Part shown: piece after piece, positions 33,638 through 42,717 of the stretch
Layout of the letters: every line of letters starts with the position of its first letter
Numbering within the stretch: position 1 is the first letter of the stretch
Origin: Clostridiales bacterium
Lineage (GTDB): Bacteria; Bacillota; Clostridia; Oscillospirales; Ruminococcaceae
Reading direction: 5' to 3'
Length of the DNA stretch: 64,000 nucleotides
Assembly (NCBI GenBank): GCA_003150405.1
Contig: QAMM01000001.1
Coordinates: forward strand, 124,001 to 188,000
Notes under the pieces: generated by a model
Databases searched by the model: none
What the model was told of the DNA's origin: nothing
Seen by the model: only the letters and a program-made list of their open reading frames with translations
Position numbers and translations under genes: made by a program

Positions 33638-34648
33638 GTGGAACCAACAACCGAACGCAAAAAAGTCATTCTCTCGGGCATCCAGCCCACCGGCGTATTC
33701 ACGCTGGGCAACTATTTAGGCGCCATCAAAAACTGGGTGACCCTTCAGGAGGAATATGACTGCGCTTATATGATAGCCGACCTGCACTCCATTACGGTGC
33801 GTCAGGAGCCGGCAAAGCTCCGCCAGCAGATTCTCTCGGCGTTTGCAACCCTGCTCGCCTGCGGGATCGACCCGGAAAAAAGCCTCATGTTCATCCAGAG
33901 CCAGGTTCACCAGCATGCCGAACTTGCGTGGGTGCTCTCCTGCTACACCCAGTTCGGCGAACTCTCCCGCATGACCCAGTTCAAGGATAAAAGCGCCAAG
34001 CACGCCGACAACGTCAACGCCGGGCTGTTCACCTACCCGTCCCTCATGGCGGCGGACATCCTGCTCTATCAGGCGGATCTGGTCCCGGTCGGCGTCGATC
34101 AGAAACAGCACCTTGAGCTCACCCGCGACATAGCCGCGCGGTTCAACGGCCTGTACAGCGAGACCTTTACCCTGCCGGAGCCGTATATCCCCAAGCTCGG
34201 CGCCAAAATCATGTCGCTTGCAGATCCCACCAAAAAGATGTCCAAGTCGGATGAAAACCCCAACGGGTTTGTCACCATCCTTGACGAGCCGGACGTCATC
34301 ATCCGCAAGTTCAAACGCGCCGTGACCGATTCGGACACCGCCGTCCGTTACGCCGAAGGCAAGGATGGCATCAACAACCTTATGACCATCTACTCCATCA
34401 TCACCGGCAAAACACTGGAGGAGGTCGAACGGGAATTTGACGGCAAGGGCTACGGCGACTTCAAGCTCGCCGTCGGTGAAGCGGTCAGCGATCATTTGAA
34501 GCCGGTCCGCGACGAGCACAAACGCCTCCTGGCGGATAAGGCCTACCTGCAAAGCATCTACGCCGCGGGTGCGGAAAAGGCCGGGCGCATTGCCCAGCGC
34601 ACTCTGAGCAAGGTCTACCGCAAGGTCGGCTTTGTATCGGTGAAATAA
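33638..34648 (+). CDS. trpS: Tryptophanyl-tRNA synthetase
   Basis: Class I synthetase of 336 residues that charges tRNA-Trp. The HIGH-like motif appears as TGVFTLGNYLGA near residue 20 and KMSKS as DPTKKMSKSDENP near 200. The GIQPTG start and DQKQHLELTRDIA helix are family markers. The start is GTG 33638 (AAGGAAG upstream). I looked for a T-box leader ahead of it and found none; it seems to be transcribed from the aminotransferase promoter. A strong terminator follows. Confidence 0.96.
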   Translation: MEPTTERKKVILSGIQPTGVFTLGNYLGAIKNWVTLQEEYDCAYMIADLHSITVRQEPAKLRQQILSAFATLLACGIDPEKSLMFIQSQVHQHAELAWVLSCYTQFGELSRMTQFKDKSAKHADNVNAGLFTYPSLMAADILLYQADLVPVGVDQKQHLELTRDIAARFNGLYSETFTLPEPYIPKLGAKIMSLADPTKKMSKSDENPNGFVTILDEPDVIIRKFKRAVTDSDTAVRYAEGKDGINNLMTIYSIITGKTLEEVEREFDGKGYGDFKLAVGEAVSDHLKPVRDEHKRLLADKAYLQSIYAAGAEKAGRIAQRTLSKVYRKVGFVSVK

Positions 34649-34654
34649 ACATAG

Positions 34655-34686
34655 AAAAAAGCGAGGCCGTACGGCCTCGCTTTTTT
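34655..34686. terminator. Bidirectional terminator between trpS and the convergent lipoprotein gene
   Basis: Perfect palindromic stem GCGAGGCCGT/ACGGCCTCGC (34661-34680) flanked by an A-run and TTTTTT. Serves both convergent genes. Confidence 0.92.
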
Positions 34687-35151
34687 CTATGTTCTGCAAA
34701 TCTCCGTATATTCCAGCAAAAGGTATAAGCTGGTGTTGTCCAGGTAAAGGCATGAATCTGGCTCCGCATAATACGGTTTCTCATTCCAGTACAAAAGGGT
34801 TTGCCCGCCGGTCACCGCCATTGACGAAAGCACCAGCTTGGCACCGTCTGTTTGGCTCAGACACACCGTGACCGGCGTTCCGTAATAAACTGTGCCGGAG
34901 GTATCTTCCTCATAGATTATGAGTTCGTTCACCGCACCCAGCATCAGCTCAATCTGCTCTTTATTCGTAATGGTAACGGATTTTGCATCGTCTGGAACAT
35001 GATAATTTGTGGTGATAAAAATGCTTTCCACCTGTTCCGCCCTCAAATCTTCAAAAGGCTTCTGCGCTTCCCCCTGCCGGCCCGTACAGGCGGCAAGCGC
35101 CAGCAGTCCCAATAAAGCCGCGCATGCGGCAGCAGCAAACTTTCTTTTCAC
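34687..35151 (-). CDS. Small lipoprotein of unknown function
   Basis: Exported protein of about 154 residues. It has a signal peptide with lipobox LALAAC (Cys about 22) and a compact domain of alternating strands (SIFITTNYHVPDDAKSVTITNKEQIELML; TVYYGTPVTVCLSQTDGAKLVLSS). No family recognised. The start is GTG 35151, eight bases after GAGGGG; a GTG three codons upstream would overlap that site. Its stop codon lies inside the shared terminator region with trpS. Confidence 0.72.
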   Translation of the reverse strand: MKRKFAAAACAALLGLLALAACTGRQGEAQKPFEDLRAEQVESIFITTNYHVPDDAKSVTITNKEQIELMLGAVNELIIYEEDTSGTVYYGTPVTVCLSQTDGAKLVLSSMAVTGGQTLLYWNEKPYYAEPDSCLYLDNTSLYLLLEYTEICRT

Positions 35152-35219
35152 TTCTCCCACCCCTCATTTCGCCCGCACTTTCCAAGCCCAATTTATCACA
35201 TTTCCACCAGCATTTCAAC

Positions 35220-35252
35220 CAAAAAAAGAGGAACCTCTGCGGTTCCTCTTTT
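35220..35252 (-). terminator. Terminator of the sugar transferase gene
   Basis: Stem AGAGGAACC (35228-35236) with GGTTCCTCT (35241-35249) followed on the minus strand by a run of seven T residues. Confidence 0.85.
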
Positions 35253-35263
35253 TCATCATGCAA

Positions 35264-36634
35264 TTAACCAGCCTGCTGGCTGTCCTCCTCGGGTTCATCT
35301 CCGCCCCGGTCCACCCCTTCGGTGCTGTCGGATTTGAAAAACACCTTAAAGGTTTGGAACAGCAGCTTGAAATCCATCCAGATGGAGTAATTTTCAATGT
35401 ATTCCAGGTCCATCATCAGCTTGTCCAGCGGCGTGGTGTTATACTTGCCCATAATCTGCGCAAGGCCGGTCAGCCCCGCCTTGACCTTAAGCCGGTACCG
35501 GAACTCCGGGTACTGCTTTTCAAATTCCCGTATCAGCTCCTCGCGTTCCGGCCGCGGCCCTACAATGCTCATCTCCCCATGCAGTACATTGAGGAGCTGC
35601 GGCAGCTCGTCCAGCCGGAGCTTGCGCAGCACCCGGCCCACCGGTGTAATGCGGTCGTCGTCCTTGGCCGCCCACACACTGCCGCTCTGCTTTTCCGCAT
35701 CCACAATCATGGTACGGAACTTGAGCACCGAAAACTGCGCGCCGTTCTCGGTTACCCGCTTCTGCCGGTAAAACACCGGTCCCTCATCGCACAGCTTGAC
35801 CGCCAGCGCACACACCAACATGAACGGGCTTGCAACCACCAGCCCTATGACCGATATCACCAAATCAAGCAGCCGTTTGACCACCCGCTGTTCGGTCGTC
35901 AGGCCCGAAACATAGGAAGCATAAACCGTTTTGTCGTCAATGACAACCGCCTTGCTGTTTTTGAGGATGACGTCAAACAGCTTTGGCACAACATAGACGT
36001 TTTTGGCGTATTTGTAGCAGAACTCCAGCGTCTCGCACTGTAAATCGTTCGGCAATCCCATCAAAAATACTGTGTGGTAGGGGTACAGGCGTTTAAACAG
36101 GTTTTCGGTATCATAGGGCAACGAAAAATCCAAATCCCACTGTTTTTTGTACCGCCCAATTTTGGCGATGAATTCCTTTGCCTGCTCCTCATCCGCGTAG
36201 ACAAGGATGCTTTTTTCCGGGTCGTTGAGTTTAAAGAACAGCCAGTTCCCAAAATACACCAGCACAATAATGAGCATAAGCTGAATGAAAAACACAATAA
36301 ACAGCATATAAAATTCGCCGATGATCTCAAACCGGATCATGACTACGAGCTCAACAAACGCCACCAGGTCGGTAAACAGGGTCGCCAGCGCCACCGACGC
36401 AATAATATCCTTGCTCTTTTTTACCCCCAGCGCCACCCCACCGTAGATGCGCAGAAACAGCACCGACGCAAGCAGGTAGGCCGCTATGGTAATAAACATG
36501 GTACGGGTCGGCAGCAAAAGCTGCGGCGCTATAATGGAAAACAAGCCGTAGAACGCAGAAAAAAGCAGCACAAACAACACCGTTTTCACAGTGAATATGG
36601 TTGACTTTTTAAACATTCTCAGCACTTTCAGCAT
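35264..36634 (-). CDS. Polyprenyl-phosphate sugar-1-phosphate transferase (CpsE/WbaP type)
   Basis: Membrane enzyme of about 456 residues that starts assembly of surface polysaccharide by moving a sugar phosphate to undecaprenyl phosphate. About four or five N-terminal helices, a middle domain (CoA-binding-like, ILVYADEEQAKEFIAKIG), then the bacterial sugar transferase domain: one more helix (KRLLDLVISVIGLVVASPF), DEGPVFYRQKRVTENG, KFRTMIVDAE, LRKLRLDELPQLLNVLHGEMSIVGPRPE and KAGLTGLAQI. ATG 36634 follows GGGGAG; the frame extends 34 codons upstream without similarity. A promoter with a ~600-base leader lies upstream. Confidence 0.93.
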   Translation of the reverse strand: MLKVLRMFKKSTIFTVKTVLFVLLFSAFYGLFSIIAPQLLLPTRTMFITIAAYLLASVLFLRIYGGVALGVKKSKDIIASVALATLFTDLVAFVELVVMIRFEIIGEFYMLFIVFFIQLMLIIVLVYFGNWLFFKLNDPEKSILVYADEEQAKEFIAKIGRYKKQWDLDFSLPYDTENLFKRLYPYHTVFLMGLPNDLQCETLEFCYKYAKNVYVVPKLFDVILKNSKAVVIDDKTVYASYVSGLTTEQRVVKRLLDLVISVIGLVVASPFMLVCALAVKLCDEGPVFYRQKRVTENGAQFSVLKFRTMIVDAEKQSGSVWAAKDDDRITPVGRVLRKLRLDELPQLLNVLHGEMSIVGPRPEREELIREFEKQYPEFRYRLKVKAGLTGLAQIMGKYNTTPLDKLMMDLEYIENYSIWMDFKLLFQTFKVFFKSDSTEGVDRGGDEPEEDSQQAG

Positions 36635-37256
36635 AGTGACTCCCCTAACAAAAGGATCTTCCGCCCCCTGCACCGGGCAAGTACGGTTTCCCGGCTGTTT
36701 ATTCCCCGGGCAGCCGTACATATCCTCTTGCGGCATAATTTACAGGACACCGCTCCACAGCTCTGCGGGCCGGCAGCCCGTTTTCAGGTTTCTCCCAAAG
36801 CAGAAAACCACGCTTCTGTCTTTTCAAACGATTGGATCACAATAAACCCAGTCCCACGCCATGAACCCAAAACAGCAAGGCGTTTGAATATACGAACACC
36901 CGGCACAAAATCGGGCGTCAAGTCATCATTATTTTCCCCCAACGCCTCTATCCTCTCTCAGCCGCCAATCCAATTCTCTTGGCGCTGCCGCGAGATAAAA
37001 AAGATGTTAAAACCAACAGGAAAGCACCCGCAGCAGACCTGGGGCAAGGATCCCCAAAAAACAAACCAGTTTCTGTGCACCATAAGCAAAAAACGGTTCC
37101 CGTTTTTCGCAAGTGATACAAGGTTTGCTCAGCCGCCCGGAGCTTTGCTTCAGAGTGCGGCGTGAGGTTCTTATAACGAATCCGTGAGCATGTCCTTGCA
37201 GCAGGGGCGTTGCAAGGTCGCGGTCAAAATCTTTGATTTTGGGCACCGCAGAGGTT
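36635..37256 (-). other. Long untranslated leader of the sugar transferase gene
   Basis: About 620 bases between the promoter at 37257-37285 and the gene. Near its start is an inverted repeat (GCGGT-CAAAATC ... GATTTTG-GGC-ACCGC, about 37219-37251). A 92-codon minus-strand frame (37007-37285) is open, but it begins upstream of the predicted transcription start and has no ribosome site, so I do not call it a gene. Confidence 0.45.
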
Positions 37257-37285
37257 ATTATACCACAACCAACGCGGCTCTGCAA
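37257..37285 (-). promoter_or_regulatory. Promoter directed at the sugar transferase gene
   Basis: TTGCAG (37285-37280), 17-base spacer, perfect TATAAT (37262-37257) on the minus strand. It lies just beyond the 3' end of the YfhO-type gene. Confidence 0.65.
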
Positions 37286-37307
37286 TCCACCTTAAACAAG
37301 AACTGTG

Positions 37308-39833
37308 TTACTCAGCTCCTCCGGCCGACTGATCCGGGTTGTGCCCTTCCGGTCCCTTTCCGGCGCCCTCCTGTCCGGTATGCTCCAGCAGCGGACGTTT
37401 CAGCCCGGCCCGGGCTTTTTCCGCTACATGATAAAGGTAAGCCTCAGAGGCCAGTACCTCCCCCTCTTCCTCGACAAAGAGACGATGCCGGTGCGGACGC
37501 AGACGGCAGTCCGGGTGCTTTTTCCGCCAGCGCCAGACAAACAGGCAGTAGCCAGCCAATAGCAGCCCGGCAAAAATGGTCATCATTGCGCCGGCCTTCA
37601 GTCCCGGCGTCCGGTATTCAAACCGAATGGTGTTCTCTCCCGCCGGCACTTTAACCGCCATAAAGCCCACGCTCACCTGCTCAACCTCAACCGGCTCACC
37701 GTTAACGGCCGCCGTCCAGCCTTCATCGTATGGAACACTGTAAAAAACCAGGCTTTCTTGCTCCAGCGTAATCTGCGAGGTAAATCCCCCGTTGTCGTAT
37801 GCAAAAGAGCTTCCGCTTGTTTCCCGCAGCAAGGCGCTGTCACGCGCCAGTTCTTCGTCGGTGATGATCGGGTACTGGGACTTCGGCAGCTCCTTCATCA
37901 AACCGCCGTACCGTTCCACCTGCTCTGGAGACAGCACCACTGCTTTAAGCAACAGGCGATCGCGCATACTCTCCGGGTAGTCCTCAAAATCCTGTTCGGT
38001 TACATAATATCGGTAGGCAAATCCCATCGGGATAAAATTGTTATTAACGTAAATATCAAATTCGTTTTGAGTGTCATAATAGGAAAAGCCGCTCATTGCG
38101 GGCGCGCTCTGCACTTCATGTACGAACACATATTGGACCGAGAACAGACTCCGCAGGGAGATACGGGAAATATCAGCACGTGAACCCACACCGCGGTCGA
38201 TCCCCATTGCACGGTAAAAATTGATGACCGACGCCGGCACAATGCTGTGGAAACAGCGCATCGAAGGCATTTCCCAGAACATGCCATAGTTGTCCATGGC
38301 GGGTTCGTACAGATCAATGCGGTAAAATTCGCCCTCTTCTTTGGGGAGTGAGAGCTTTTCGCCCCCGTTAATGCCCAAATCGGCAATGTTATGCACCTCG
38401 TTTGCGCTACCCTTACCCAAGCCAATACACATGGCGCCGTACACCACACACATAACACAGACGGCGGCCATAAACTTGCTGCCAAAGGTACGGTCACGCC
38501 GGAACATCCGCCAAAGTAGCCACGCTACAAATATCCCTGCAAACCCAAACAGAATATACGCCCAGAACCGGTCTATATATCCTGGAAGCTGGAAGTATAC
38601 CGTCTCTCCCTCCACCACCTTAGGCAGCAGCCCAATCACCATAAACCCAGCCATAAAGCCCGCCGTCACCTTGACGCCATAGCCAAAGTCCACCCTGCTG
38701 TCCTCAAGCGCCAGTACGCTCGCAAGCGCCATAATAAGGATGGGCATAAAAAACCAGCGCGCATAATATTGGGAATTAAAGAGCTGGAACATGCTGTTGA
38801 GGATTGGAATCAACGCAAATACCAGGCAGCAAAGCAGCAGCCGCTTCACCCACTTGGGCTTGCTGCTGCGGAAGTAGGCCACTACCCCCGAAAGGCTGAT
38901 GAGCGGCAGGTAAGCCGAAACCGACGCCCATTTGGAGGCAGAATCCGGGAAAAAGTTGGGCCGGGCCGGCATATCCGGCGGAAAGAAAAGGCTTTCCAAA
39001 ATCAGCCCATAGCGCTGCACCCGGTCGTAAAGCAGCATGTTAAAGCCGCTTAACCGTTCGTCCAGCCGATAGTTTCCCAAAATGGCCAGCACCGACGGCA
39101 GCAGCAGAAACAGCGAGCAGAGAAAGCCCAGCACCGCCTCAAATGCCAGCAGCAGAAAGGTCTTAAGGGTAATGCCCTGCCGGAATTCCGGCGCCATGAG
39201 CCGGAACAGGAAGTACAGAATGGTAAAAATAACCTCCGCTACAAAGAAATAGTAGTTGACCACCGCACAGAGGCAGACCGCAAGTGCAAATACGCCGCGC
39301 CTCCGGTTGATTACAAACTCCTCCAGCCCAATAAGCAGCAGCGGAAAGAAAACCGCCACCTCCAAAAAGTGGTTGAAAAAAATATTGTAAATGTTAAAGC
39401 CCGAGAAAGCGTAGAACAGCCCGCCTACCATGGCGAATCGCGCTGTTTTGGTAAACCGCCGGATAAACGCGTACCCCGTCACCGCTGCACAGGCAAGCTT
39501 GAGCATCATGAGAGGGGCCAGCAGGTAGGGCACAAAGTCGTTTGGAAACGGAATGGTCAGCCAGAAAAAGGGGTTGCCCAGCAGGTAAAAGGAATAGGAT
39601 CCTACAAAATTCGCACCGAGGTCGGTCGTCCAGCTCCAGCCCAGGTTGCCGCTGCGCACCGCCTCGTGTGCCAGCTTGTAAAATGGAATCTGCTGCACAT
39701 TGAAATCCCCGTAATAAATGAACAGTCCGCCATCCATAATGAGGTACGGCAAAAAGAACAACGCCGCAATCAGCAACGCTATTCCAAACAGTTTCAGGTA
39801 ATTTCTGGTCTCTACGCCCAATCCGTGGTGCAA
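37308..39833 (-). CDS. YfhO-family membrane protein (glycolipid/teichoic-acid glycosylation type)
   Basis: Large integral membrane protein of about 841 residues with 12-14 N-terminal transmembrane helices, a big extracytoplasmic domain (roughly 480-760) and a final helix (MMTIFAGLLLAGYCLFVWRWRK). It has the family hallmarks: DLGANFVGSYSFYLLGNPFFWL in the first outer loop, FSGFNIYNIFFNHFLEVAVFFPLLLIGLE, and the late VFYSVPYDEGWTAAVNGEPVE plus KVPAGENTIRFEYRTPGLKAG. Relatives are GT-C-like enzymes that decorate lipoteichoic acids. I prefer TTG 39833 (AGGAG about eight bases upstream) to GTG 39851, which would contain the ribosome site. Confidence 0.88.
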   Translation of the reverse strand: MHHGLGVETRNYLKLFGIALLIAALFFLPYLIMDGGLFIYYGDFNVQQIPFYKLAHEAVRSGNLGWSWTTDLGANFVGSYSFYLLGNPFFWLTIPFPNDFVPYLLAPLMMLKLACAAVTGYAFIRRFTKTARFAMVGGLFYAFSGFNIYNIFFNHFLEVAVFFPLLLIGLEEFVINRRRGVFALAVCLCAVVNYYFFVAEVIFTILYFLFRLMAPEFRQGITLKTFLLLAFEAVLGFLCSLFLLLPSVLAILGNYRLDERLSGFNMLLYDRVQRYGLILESLFFPPDMPARPNFFPDSASKWASVSAYLPLISLSGVVAYFRSSKPKWVKRLLLCCLVFALIPILNSMFQLFNSQYYARWFFMPILIMALASVLALEDSRVDFGYGVKVTAGFMAGFMVIGLLPKVVEGETVYFQLPGYIDRFWAYILFGFAGIFVAWLLWRMFRRDRTFGSKFMAAVCVMCVVYGAMCIGLGKGSANEVHNIADLGINGGEKLSLPKEEGEFYRIDLYEPAMDNYGMFWEMPSMRCFHSIVPASVINFYRAMGIDRGVGSRADISRISLRSLFSVQYVFVHEVQSAPAMSGFSYYDTQNEFDIYVNNNFIPMGFAYRYYVTEQDFEDYPESMRDRLLLKAVVLSPEQVERYGGLMKELPKSQYPIITDEELARDSALLRETSGSSFAYDNGGFTSQITLEQESLVFYSVPYDEGWTAAVNGEPVEVEQVSVGFMAVKVPAGENTIRFEYRTPGLKAGAMMTIFAGLLLAGYCLFVWRWRKKHPDCRLRPHRHRLFVEEEGEVLASEAYLYHVAEKARAGLKRPLLEHTGQEGAGKGPEGHNPDQSAGGAE

Positions 39834-40146
39834 TGGAATCTCTCCTGTCACTTAAAAATCCGCCTGCCCGCAAAGACAGGCCCGCTTTCTATGCTATTTA
39901 ATAGGAAGCATCTTCAGCAAGACTGTTCGCCTGCTCCCTGCTCATTTTTGCCTCTCCTATTGTACCACATTTACCCCCGATTTCAACGCTATTCAGTCGA
40001 AATCAGGAACCCCCCCGCACAGAAACAGCTGTCCCGCGGCAGACAAACCGCCCGGTGTCAGAAGCCCACATCCTCCTTCCCGTTGACCGCCGTCCTGCTG
40101 CGCCGCTAAATCAAATACGATTCATCCTCAAAATTCCCTGCAAAAA
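39834..40146. other. Intergenic region between divergent yfhO-like and yfbR genes
   Basis: About 310 bases with no supported gene; it should hold the minus-strand promoter of the YfhO gene. The yfbR promoter starts at 40147. Confidence 0.5.
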
Positions 40147-40176
40147 TTAGACGAACCGCTCCGTTTTTGGTATAAT
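40147..40176 (+). promoter_or_regulatory. Promoter of yfbR-fabV
   Basis: TTAGAC (40147-40152), 18-base spacer, perfect TATAAT (40171-40176). The start codon of yfbR is about 30 bases further on. Confidence 0.65.
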
Positions 40177-40204
40177 AAAAGCATTGCAGGAGGAAATGCC
40201 ATCC

Positions 40205-40777
40205 ATGAACAGCTTTTTTTCAATGGTCCTGCGGATGAAATACATCAACCGCTGGGGCCTCATGCGCAACACCTGGAACGAGTCGCTGGCCGAGCACAGC
40301 CTTGACGTCGCCATCCTCGCACACGCGCTGTGCATCATCCGCAACAAACATTACGGCGGGGCGCTCAACCCCGAACGCGCCGCCGTTATCGCCCTGTTTC
40401 ACGACGCGGGGGAGATCATCACCGGCGACCTGCCCACCCCGGTCAAGTACAACAACCCTCAAATCAAGGACGCCTACAAGGCACTGGAAGAGGTCGCGCG
40501 GGAGAATCTGCTCGCCCACCTGCCGGAGGAGCTCCGCGCCGAATACCGCTCCGTTCTCAACGACGAAGCCGACCGGGAGCTTTACCAGGTCGTCAAAGCG
40601 GCGGATAAGCTCTCCGCCCTCATCAAATGCATTGAGGAGGAAAAAGCAGGCAACAATGAATTCACCAAAGCCAAAGCCGCGCAGCTTTCCGCTCTCAAAG
40701 CCATGCGGCTTCCCGAAGTCGACGAATTCCTGCGCGATTATATTCCCAGCTTCGAACTGACGCTGGACGAACAGTAA
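40205..40777 (+). CDS. yfbR: 5'-deoxynucleotidase YfbR (HD domain)
   Basis: HD-superfamily phosphohydrolase of 190 residues that dephosphorylates deoxyribonucleoside 5'-monophosphates. Family landmarks: MKYINRWGLMRNTWNESLAEHSLDVAILAHAL with the first metal-binding His, the HD pair in ALFHDAGEIITGDLPTPVKY, and KAADKLSALIKCIEEEKAGN. Start ATG 40205 (GGAGG 11 bases ahead); the ATG three codons earlier is too close. Followed by fabV after 35 bases, likely one transcript. Confidence 0.93.
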   Translation: MNSFFSMVLRMKYINRWGLMRNTWNESLAEHSLDVAILAHALCIIRNKHYGGALNPERAAVIALFHDAGEIITGDLPTPVKYNNPQIKDAYKALEEVARENLLAHLPEELRAEYRSVLNDEADRELYQVVKAADKLSALIKCIEEEKAGNNEFTKAKAAQLSALKAMRLPEVDEFLRDYIPSFELTLDEQ

Positions 40778-40812
40778 CATCCATTTTAGTCAAATACAGG
40801 AGGAACCCAGTT

Positions 40813-41994
40813 ATGATCATTGAACCCAAAACCCGTGGATTTATCTGCACCACCGCCCACCCGGCCGGCTGCAAAGAAGCCGTCCGCCGCCAGGTTGCAT
40901 ACGTCAAAGCCCAGCCGGGTTTTAACGGCCCCAAAAAGGTGCTGGTCATCGGCGCGTCCACCGGCTACGGCCTTGCGTCCCGCATCACTGCCGCCTTTGG
41001 CTGCGGCGCTGCCACCATCGGTATCATCTTTGACAAACCCGCCTCCGGCAGCCGCACCGCTTCAGCTGGCTGGTACAACACCGCCGCCTTTGAGCAGTTC
41101 GCCCAAGCAGATGGCCTCTACGCCAAAACCATTAACGGGGACGCATTTTCCAAAGCGGTCAAGGATGAAACCATTGCCCTCATTCAGCGCGATCTGGGCC
41201 AGGTCGACGCCGTTGTTTACAGCCTCGCCGCTCCGCGCCGCACCATGGCTGACGGCACCACCGTTTCCTCGGTGCTCAAAACAGTGGGGGAGCCGTACAC
41301 CAATAAATCCATCGACCTGAAAACCAACACCATCTCGGAGGTCACCGTTCCGCCCGCTACCGAACAGGAAGTCAAAGACACCATCACCGTCATGGGCGGC
41401 GGCGACTGGTTTGACTGGATTACCGCCCTGCGCGGTGCCGGCGTGCTGGCAGAAAACGCCCTCACCGTTGCTTACTCCTACATCGGGCCGGAGGTCACCC
41501 ACCCCATGTATCTCAATGGCTCTATCGGCATGGCAAAACAGGATCTGTACGGCACCACTGCCCGCATCCGCGGCGCTTTCCCGGACATCCGAGCCTACAT
41601 TTCGGTCAACAAGGCGCTGGTTACCCAGTCGAGTGCGGCCATCCCCATCGTCCCGCTTTATGTCTCCATTCTCTACAAGGTCATGAAGGAAAAGGGCTTG
41701 CACGAGGGCTGCATTGAACAAATGGACCGCCTCTTCCGTGACCGCCTCTGTGCTGGTACCCTTCTGACCGACACCGAGGGCCGTATCCGTGTCGACGACT
41801 ACGAAATGCAGGAGGACGTTCAGTCCGCCGTCGCCGATCTCTGGACCAGAGTCTCGGATGACAACCTTGACGAAACCTGTGACATTAAAGGCTATTGGGC
41901 GGATTTCTTTGAAATGTTCGGCTTCGGCTTTGACAATGTCGATTATTCGGCCGACGTCGATCCCGCCGTCTCCATCCCAAGCCTTCAAGCGTAA
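40813..41994 (+). CDS. fabV: Trans-2-enoyl-CoA/ACP reductase FabV (TER)
   Basis: NADH-dependent reductase of 393 residues that saturates trans-2-enoyl-CoA or -ACP, in fatty-acid synthesis or in butyrate formation (crotonyl-CoA to butyryl-CoA without electron bifurcation). N terminus KTRGFICTTAHPAGC, nucleotide loop VLVIGASTGYGLASRITAAFG, and active-site Y-x8-K in THPMYLNGSIGMAKQDL all fit. MGGGDWFDWI is another conserved stretch. AGGAGG precedes the ATG. A clear terminator follows. No other butyrate genes are adjacent, so CoA versus ACP use cannot be settled here. Confidence 0.94.
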   Translation: MIIEPKTRGFICTTAHPAGCKEAVRRQVAYVKAQPGFNGPKKVLVIGASTGYGLASRITAAFGCGAATIGIIFDKPASGSRTASAGWYNTAAFEQFAQADGLYAKTINGDAFSKAVKDETIALIQRDLGQVDAVVYSLAAPRRTMADGTTVSSVLKTVGEPYTNKSIDLKTNTISEVTVPPATEQEVKDTITVMGGGDWFDWITALRGAGVLAENALTVAYSYIGPEVTHPMYLNGSIGMAKQDLYGTTARIRGAFPDIRAYISVNKALVTQSSAAIPIVPLYVSILYKVMKEKGLHEGCIEQMDRLFRDRLCAGTLLTDTEGRIRVDDYEMQEDVQSAVADLWTRVSDDNLDETCDIKGYWADFFEMFGFGFDNVDYSADVDPAVSIPSLQA

Positions 41995-41999
41995 TCCAT

Positions 42000-42036
42000 C
42001 CCCCGGTCTGCTCAAAGGCGGCCCGGGGGCTTTTTT
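42000..42036 (+). terminator. Terminator of fabV
   Basis: CCCCCGG (42000-42006) with CCGGGGG (42023-42029), then TTTTTT. Confidence 0.85.
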
Positions 42037-42180
42037 ACCCGCAAACGGGTTTTATCCGGTTTATTTCTGAGTGCTTTCCCCATCTGCCAAACAAATATCC
42101 GTCCGGAAATGCGCTTTTTTACGGGCTTTTCTTCTATTTTAACAATCTTCCACAAGCCAGTTTCAACATTTCCACACAGG

Positions 42181-42222
42181 CGCAAAAGCGGCCGGGACTC
42201 TAAAAGCCCAGCCGCTTTTTAC
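42181..42222 (-). terminator. Terminator of the AbrB-type regulator gene
   Basis: AAAAGCGGC (42185-42193) with GCCGCTTTT (42211-42219) and an internal G/C pairing; U-rich on the outgoing minus strand. Confidence 0.75.
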
Positions 42223-42236
42223 AGCTTATTCCAATG

Positions 42237-42488
42237 CTAACTCTGAAACTCCTTATACATTTCATCCAAGCATTTCTTACAAATAATTTTGCCCTTGTAA
42301 TGAACCGTATCCTGGGTTTCACCACAGAACATGCAGGCTGGTTCATATTTTTTAAGAATAATACTGTCATTTTCTACATAGATTTCAAGTGAATCTTCTG
42401 CTGCGATATCCAGATTCCGCCGCAGCTCGATTGGTAGAACGACCCTGCCAAGACTATCGACCGGCCTTACAATTCCTGTTGACTTCAT
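42237..42488 (-). CDS. AbrB/SpoVT-type transition-state regulator with C-terminal Cys knuckles
   Basis: DNA-binding protein of 83 residues. The first ~48 form the swapped-hairpin AbrB domain (STGIVRPVDSLGRVVLPIELRRNLDIAAEDSLEIYVENDSIILKKYEP). The remainder has two CxxC pairs (CMFCGETQDTVHYKGKIICKKC), a zinc-knuckle-like tail common in clostridial AbrB proteins. ATG 42488 has GGAGGG ahead. It has its own promoter and terminator. No toxin gene is adjacent, so it is a global regulator candidate rather than a MazE-type antitoxin. Confidence 0.92.
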   Translation of the reverse strand: MKSTGIVRPVDSLGRVVLPIELRRNLDIAAEDSLEIYVENDSIILKKYEPACMFCGETQDTVHYKGKIICKKCLDEMYKEFQS

Positions 42489-42542
42489 ATATAAACCCTC
42501 CATATTTTTCAACTTGATTTGCCCCAATCTTTCAACACCGTT

Positions 42543-42572
42543 ATGATACCATTATTTGGAAGGTATTGTCAA
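42543..42572 (-). promoter_or_regulatory. Promoter of the AbrB-type regulator gene
   Basis: TTGACA (42572-42567), 18-base spacer, TATCAT (42548-42543) on the minus strand. Confidence 0.7.
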
Positions 42573-42717
42573 TCACTTTTTCGGGAGATTTCGTGAAATA
42601 AATGTAAATTTAGTAATAACTGTAAAATTGTGGTATCCATTTTTACCTATTCTGCCTGTTTTTACCGAATTCAATCACCTCTTGTCGATTCCTCTCTTTT
42701 GAAAGGAGTACCCGCCT

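Noticed and set aside
33600..33640. T-box leader ahead of trpS (also looked for ahead of argS)
   Set aside because: Intergenic spaces are too short and lack the T-box core; only the cstA and XRE-cupin leaders carry it.
37007..37285. 92-codon minus-strand frame in the leader of the sugar transferase
   Set aside because: It starts inside the promoter region, has no ribosome site, and its product resembles no family that I know.
42237..42488. AbrB-domain gene as a MazE-type antitoxin
   Set aside because: No toxin-sized gene is adjacent, and the zinc-knuckle tail fits a clostridial AbrB-type regulator.
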